Positions 59,301 to 64,000 of a stretch of 64,000 nucleotides of DNA are shown here, piece after piece. The notes under the pieces were generated by a model. It was not told the origin of the DNA and did not search any database. It was given only the letters and a program-made list of their open reading frames with translations. Positions within the stretch are counted from its first letter, which is position 1. Each line of letters begins with the position of its first letter. Source of the DNA: Litoditis marina (taxonomy: Eukaryota > Nematoda > Chromadorea > Rhabditida > Rhabditidae); assembly GCA_964036275.1 (NCBI GenBank), contig OZ038433.1, forward strand, positions 41,573,336-41,637,335, written 5' to 3'. Made by a program: the position numbers and the translations under genes.

Positions 59301-62300
59301 CATAATTATATTATATTAGAGCATTTGACCCGACCTTTGACCCGACAAAGAATAATTATATTGTATTGGACTCTTATTCGCTTCGGTAATAGGCCATATT
59401 TCAATATTTACAAGTCTGCACGTGTGATTACATGCTTGATTTGTTCCGAAAGGCGGTTCGCTTGATTGATCTCGATGAATTAGTTGAAACTGTCTCGTTA
59501 TCTACCCTTTCAGCACACTACGCGGGGTTGTTGGTAAACTACTGTTCATTTGGCGTTTGGAGCCAAATTTGAGGGTGCCAAATTCACAATTTTTCACAGG
59601 TAATAACGATAAACAGTACATTGAACGTCGTAGTTGCATGTGATGCATATATGATAACACATACCACTTTCTACATTGCTGGCTCCACTTTTTGAAAAGT
59701 TCAGAAAATTATAATGTGCAGATATTCTGTTACACGAGGAAACCGAAACAGAGACAGTTCTCAGCTTTTATGTAAGGACCTCACATTTGTCAAGCATGAA
59801 CACATGAAATATTGATAACCTCCATTATCAGAAAATATATCAAATCCTAGTCGTTCATCAACAATGCAATGGGAAATTGGTTTGATTGCACGCGAACTCT
59901 TATTTTGCAACTTTTTTTCGTATTTGTTGAAAATTAGAAAATGCATTGAGAATTGCGAAACTGAGTTATGAGACGCCTAATTTATTTATGATTGCAGGGA
60001 ACAAAATTGATGGTGTAGATTTCCGCAGTTTCAAGCTCGTATCGTACGAATTTCATAAGTATTGCAGGTATTTAGTAAAAAACGTGTATCAGCGTGAGGA
60101 GGTATTACTGGGTTTGCTAAAATGTGTTCTGAAAGCCCGGATAGTTTTTGCTAAGTTTGTCTCAGTTCAGCTGAACCTTACTAACCATAGTATGTTGATG
60201 TTCTTGATTGAAAACGCTGTCGACTTGTTAAAGTGAAAAAAAACTAGGTTATCTTATTTCATTAAACATTTATCGTTTTGGCCTCTAATAATAGAACGTC
60301 ACATGAATCGTGCAAAAAACTGCAGTAGTACGCCTTGATGGCTTATTCATGAGCTCATTCGCTTATTTGAATTATTCATCCGAACACAGAAAATACTTGA
60401 AATTGGCACGCTCAGAGGAGGATGTAGGTTGTATTCATACTAGAGTAATGAAAGTATAGAAGGTTCGCGAGGTCTGAAACCATACTGGGGAACTAATCTT
60501 TGGGGTAGAGACGATACGTAATTTTCATAGCTCTTAACTATTCTAAGAAACTGCCTTCTTCCTAGAAACAAATGAAGTCAAGATCTACCCCACAAGGAGC
60601 TGTACATAACATCTGTGACATGTACATCACCGCCTCGTAACGACGCGACGCGAAGTGAATGAATAAATATGTAAAAATATATATGTAACTGTTCTTTTAA
60701 ACAATAACTGGTTTCAGCTAGAGCTTTACGATGTACGCATGAGGTGCCCAATAATTATCATCTGCTAACAGGGTTGAAGGTTGCTCGTGCCCCTGTTCAG
60801 ATCACGAGCTAAAGGGAGAGACAATTTTTGAGTTGTAGGTTGATCTTTGCACTTACGACTGAGAGGCGGCGTGATTGAAATAGAAACCCAGCTATTCAGA
60901 AATATATGTACAGTATCGACATGATTTCCCCCTGATCCCACCTTATAGTGCATTTTCACAAAAAGAAAGATAACATAGTTTCAGAAACGTGAATGCTGAA
61001 GTATTGAAATCCTTGCAACTAGTGCTGAAATAGAAGCATCGTACTGAGAGTTTTCACGTCAAAAATACACGTGAAGAGAATGTAGAAAGAAAGTTGGCAG
61101 GTTTGCAGCCCAAGTTGTCAAAATAAGGAAGTGAGGCAAGGCTTTCACTCTTTCTTTCTTCCTCTGGTTCAACATAGTGGACAAGAACGTAAACAGTGGG
61201 AGGCCAGACATTCGAGACCAATTTACTGATTAATGTTTTCTCGGATGTTTTGTAAAAGGGTGGCAGGATTTATGCAGTGACCAAAACGATTGTAGCCTGA
61301 TCTCGATACATGCGCCAGTTCTCGAATCGCGACCGGAACTGCACGCGATCAAACTACAAACACAGCGGGCAGAGCAAAACACACTTTATGATATCTTTGG
61401 AAAAGAGGGCACTATATACGTAGACAGACTACTGTATGAAGCTGTGTACTGGCAAGTGCGCTACCTACTGATTAGAATGAAACTGCCATTATGTTAAATC
61501 ATAGACTAGAAGAGGACTATAGTAGTCGAAACTTTTTGAGTTACAAAATAACAGGGGCGAATCGCTTTAAAGAAACCGTTCCGCTATAATCTGAGTTTCA
61601 CGAAAAGTTGTAAAAGGTCATAAAATGTTCTTAATGTGTTCATGAAAAAACTTTCGAAAGATAGCAAAATTTGCATAATATCAAGCCATAAAGACGCAAA
61701 CATGAACATTTTCACTGAAACGCAATTCGACTTGGTTGCTTTAATTTTTGATATATTAAATTTGTTCAGTCTCTCACTGCGTTGTGGTTGTTGATATGAT
61801 GGTTTGAAAATGAATTTGTACTTGTGGTATTTCGAGAATCCCCCGTACGCAACTACCCCATCGGTGTCATTACGTAAGCCGCTTTTCCAAGACAATGAAG
61901 CGAGATAGAGACATAACAGTATATGTATTTCTACATGTATTTGATAATGGTTTTCCATTTGCCATAGGGTCAGATTGTTAACTCAAAAGTCAAAATTAGA
62001 GCGGGGCGGATTCTTTAATATAGTTTTTGGAGCCTCAACAAGAGAAAAAGTTTGGCACAAATTGGTAACAAAAGAAACGAGCTGAAAAAAGAAGAAGTAA
62101 ATGAGTTCTGAACGAATGTTGTAATGGAATAATGAGCTACTGACCTTCCCTCCCTATCTCATTAGGAAGATGTAACTTGTGCGAATTGGAGAGAAATATG
62201 ATTAGCGAAAAAGAATTGCCGCAAGCGTAATATTTAGAATACTCTGCAAGTCCTAATGTCTGAAAAAACATTTTCTCTTTTTGGAGGGAAGCCATAACTC

Positions 62301-62640
62301 TATGCGCCACGTTCTTTGATCATAACTCACAATCTCTACAGTTATAAACTACAACGCAGATTTTTCACCAAACTTAGATTATTCATAAAAACCACAAAAC
62401 CATAGAAGACGTATTTCTTTTATTTTACAAAATAATGGGAGGTCGAATATAGTTTGACCCTCTGAGGAGAACACATTATAATAGGACGTAGAATAGATAT
62501 ATTTGTTAGACATCAAATCAAATAGCATCAGTTTGATTGTTGTAATGTGATAGGGGGTAGCTGAGAGGGGAGAGATAAATGGCAAAAAATCATGATGATT
62601 CGGAGAAAAAGACAACAAGCAGGAAAGTATTAGATATGGA
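56400..62640. other. Gene-poor stretch with dispersed repeats
   Basis: No exon chain could be built. AAACTACAAACACAGCG repeats are at 57522 and 61352, with a variant at 59224. ATCACCGCCTCGTAACGACG at 60625 has a relative at 46814. One isolated plus-strand stretch, 59999-60067 (TTGCAG acceptor, GTATTT donor, open frame between), could be an exon but has no partner. Confidence 0.4.
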
Positions 62641-62644
62641 AACA

Positions 62645-62800
62645 GGAAAAGACAGAGAGAACGAGAGAGAGAGTGAGAGAGATAGAGAGAAAGAGAGAGA
62701 GGGGAGGGAGAGAGAGAGAGAGGGAGAGAGAAGAGGGAGAGAGATAATAAGAATCGAAAATAGGGGGAAGAAAACTAGACAGTGGGAGAGGGGTTGGACG
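62645..62800. repeat. Interrupted (GA)n-rich tract
   Basis: GAGAGA-rich sequence with GGGA and AGATA interruptions. It gives charged or Ser/Leu-rich artefact frames on the two strands. Confidence 0.9.
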
Positions 62801-64000
62801 AGAAAATGATCCGACCGATGTGAGAGTTATAGGGTGTAGATCTGCATTTAGGTGCATCTAAGAGCAATATGTACCGAATGAAACGAGGGAAAAGACGTTG
62901 GATGACATATTTTTTCGAACGTCCGCCTGGATCCGGCTAGGATGTGGCTTATTGGCTGACACTGATTTGAGCCATCCAGAAATAAGAAATAATTGAGAAA
63001 AACTAATTGAATTAGTAGCCCAAACATTGATAGGCGTGGTAGCCATTCCCGGGAATAGCAAAAGCTGAACAAAATATATATCGCCGGGTTACGCGATCTC
63101 TGGTAGGTTATGAGAACACTCTCACATACCGAGAAGGTTCACCTCACTGACCTCACTAACATTTTCATGTTATGGTTTCTCATTAAGGACTACACATTCA
63201 AACTCTTCTGAGATTGGTTGTATTTGTTTAAACCGAAAATAAAAGAATGCACTAGAACATGCCGAGGTTCATGGGTGCGTATTTAGTAATTACAAAATAA
63301 AATGTTGCTTCGAATAATCAGAGTAATAGTAACGTTGTTTAGTAACGTTGTTTCCGTGTCTCATCACTTTTAAGTAATTGGAAATTCGAAAAATTGGGTA
63401 ATCATATTGTAGTAGTCTCAGTAAGGACTGAACGAGACTATGAGAGACTATTCCGAGCACTATTCAATGAAGCTTTGTAATGTAAGCAATATTGCAATTA
63501 GTTCGTTCAAACAATAATTTTTTATTTCTACTGATTTTGAAATAAGTTGAGGAAAGGAAACGGACTCAAAATGATTATGGAAGGTGTGTTCGAAAATGTG
63601 TTCATTCATGTGACAGAAATGGGAGTTTTTGCGGATTATGTTCAACTAGTTGGATGGATTATTTGTTGTGCAAGTGCACGGAGTTTTCGCCCAATTGGGT
63701 TCAGCACAAACAGTAAACGAGTTCAACGCGCATGTATGTGTTATAAAACACTATCGAGGACTAAATCTCTGAATTTTGATTAGCTAATTCTGACACTGTT
63801 TCTTTGCGGTCTGAAGGATGGCCCTTCTCCGTTTAAACAGCACAATGAAGCACAAAGCTCAAATTGTCGCAGAAAACGAAATAAAGAATAATACAAGAAG
63901 CAAGAAGTTTAACAAAACACAATGTGATACTATGTGTCGAGTACATGAATGTGTTGAATAAATATTGAAACATATAGTGTGTTACAAGCATTCAGTAGCA
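62801..64000. other. No gene recognised at the right edge
   Basis: A/T-rich sequence. A minus-strand frame around 62858-63061 has moderate codon quality but no recognised domain and no convincing exon borders. Confidence 0.35.

Noticed and set aside
61584..61958. 124-codon minus-strand frame starting with a hydrophobic stretch
   Set aside because: No recognised domain, no Cys pattern, no splice or polyadenylation context. Its length is within what A/T-rich random sequence gives in a window this size.
1..64000. CRISPR arrays, bacterial operons, integrated prophage
   Set aside because: Spliced exons, worm-type splice signals and metazoan protein families throughout. The tandem repeats lack unique spacers.

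Overview
The window is nuclear DNA from a nematode, most likely a rhabditid in or near Caenorhabditis. Coding sequence is broken into many short exons by GT-AG introns with the worm-type acceptor TTTTCAG. The gene families are typical of worms: a divergent ionotropic receptor, ShKT-domain secreted proteins, a neuropeptide-receptor-like 7TM protein and a nematode-type carbohydrate sulfotransferase. Between and inside the genes lie many MITEs, fold-backs, tRNA-derived SINE-like repeats and minisatellites. I assembled all gene models by hand from splice signals and reading phase. None is supported by transcripts.

Layout. (1) 1-4670, minus: ionotropic glutamate-receptor-like channel, running off the left edge. 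(2) 5552-8197, minus: a small cysteine-rich secreted protein, with an intron region holding a satellite of TGACGTCA sites and a 526-bp near-perfect palindrome. (3) 8461-8780: a nested fold-back. (4) 10370-24556, plus: a 23-exon gene for a ~966-residue secreted protein (coiled/charged region, Thr-rich linker, C-terminal MAM-like domain). (5) 25319-28609, minus: complete 8-exon Sulfotransfer_2-type Golgi sulfotransferase (393 aa). (6) ~30577-35823, plus: ATF4/ATF5-like bZIP transcription factor. (7) 36896-39465, plus: complete 5-exon secreted protein with three ShKT domains (192 aa). (8) 40933-46702, minus: 7TM receptor of the FMRFamide-receptor-like type, N-terminal exon not found. (9) 46703-64000: no gene I can support; hAT-like MITEs, an E-box 20-bp satellite, simple repeats and dispersed elements.

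The genes do not form an obvious pathway. Two are neuronal or chemosensory membrane receptors, four products are secreted or Golgi-bound, and one is a nuclear stress-type bZIP factor. The MAM and sulfotransferase genes converge, the sulfotransferase and bZIP genes diverge, and the ShKT and 7TM genes converge. The most striking extra signals are: a family of non-autonomous hAT-like elements with exact 8-bp target duplications and TTTTCGAG cores; a CRE-palindrome satellite in the same window as an ATF-type bZIP gene; a tandem exon duplication in the MAM gene that could act as a poison exon; and a probable GC-AG intron in the receptor gene.
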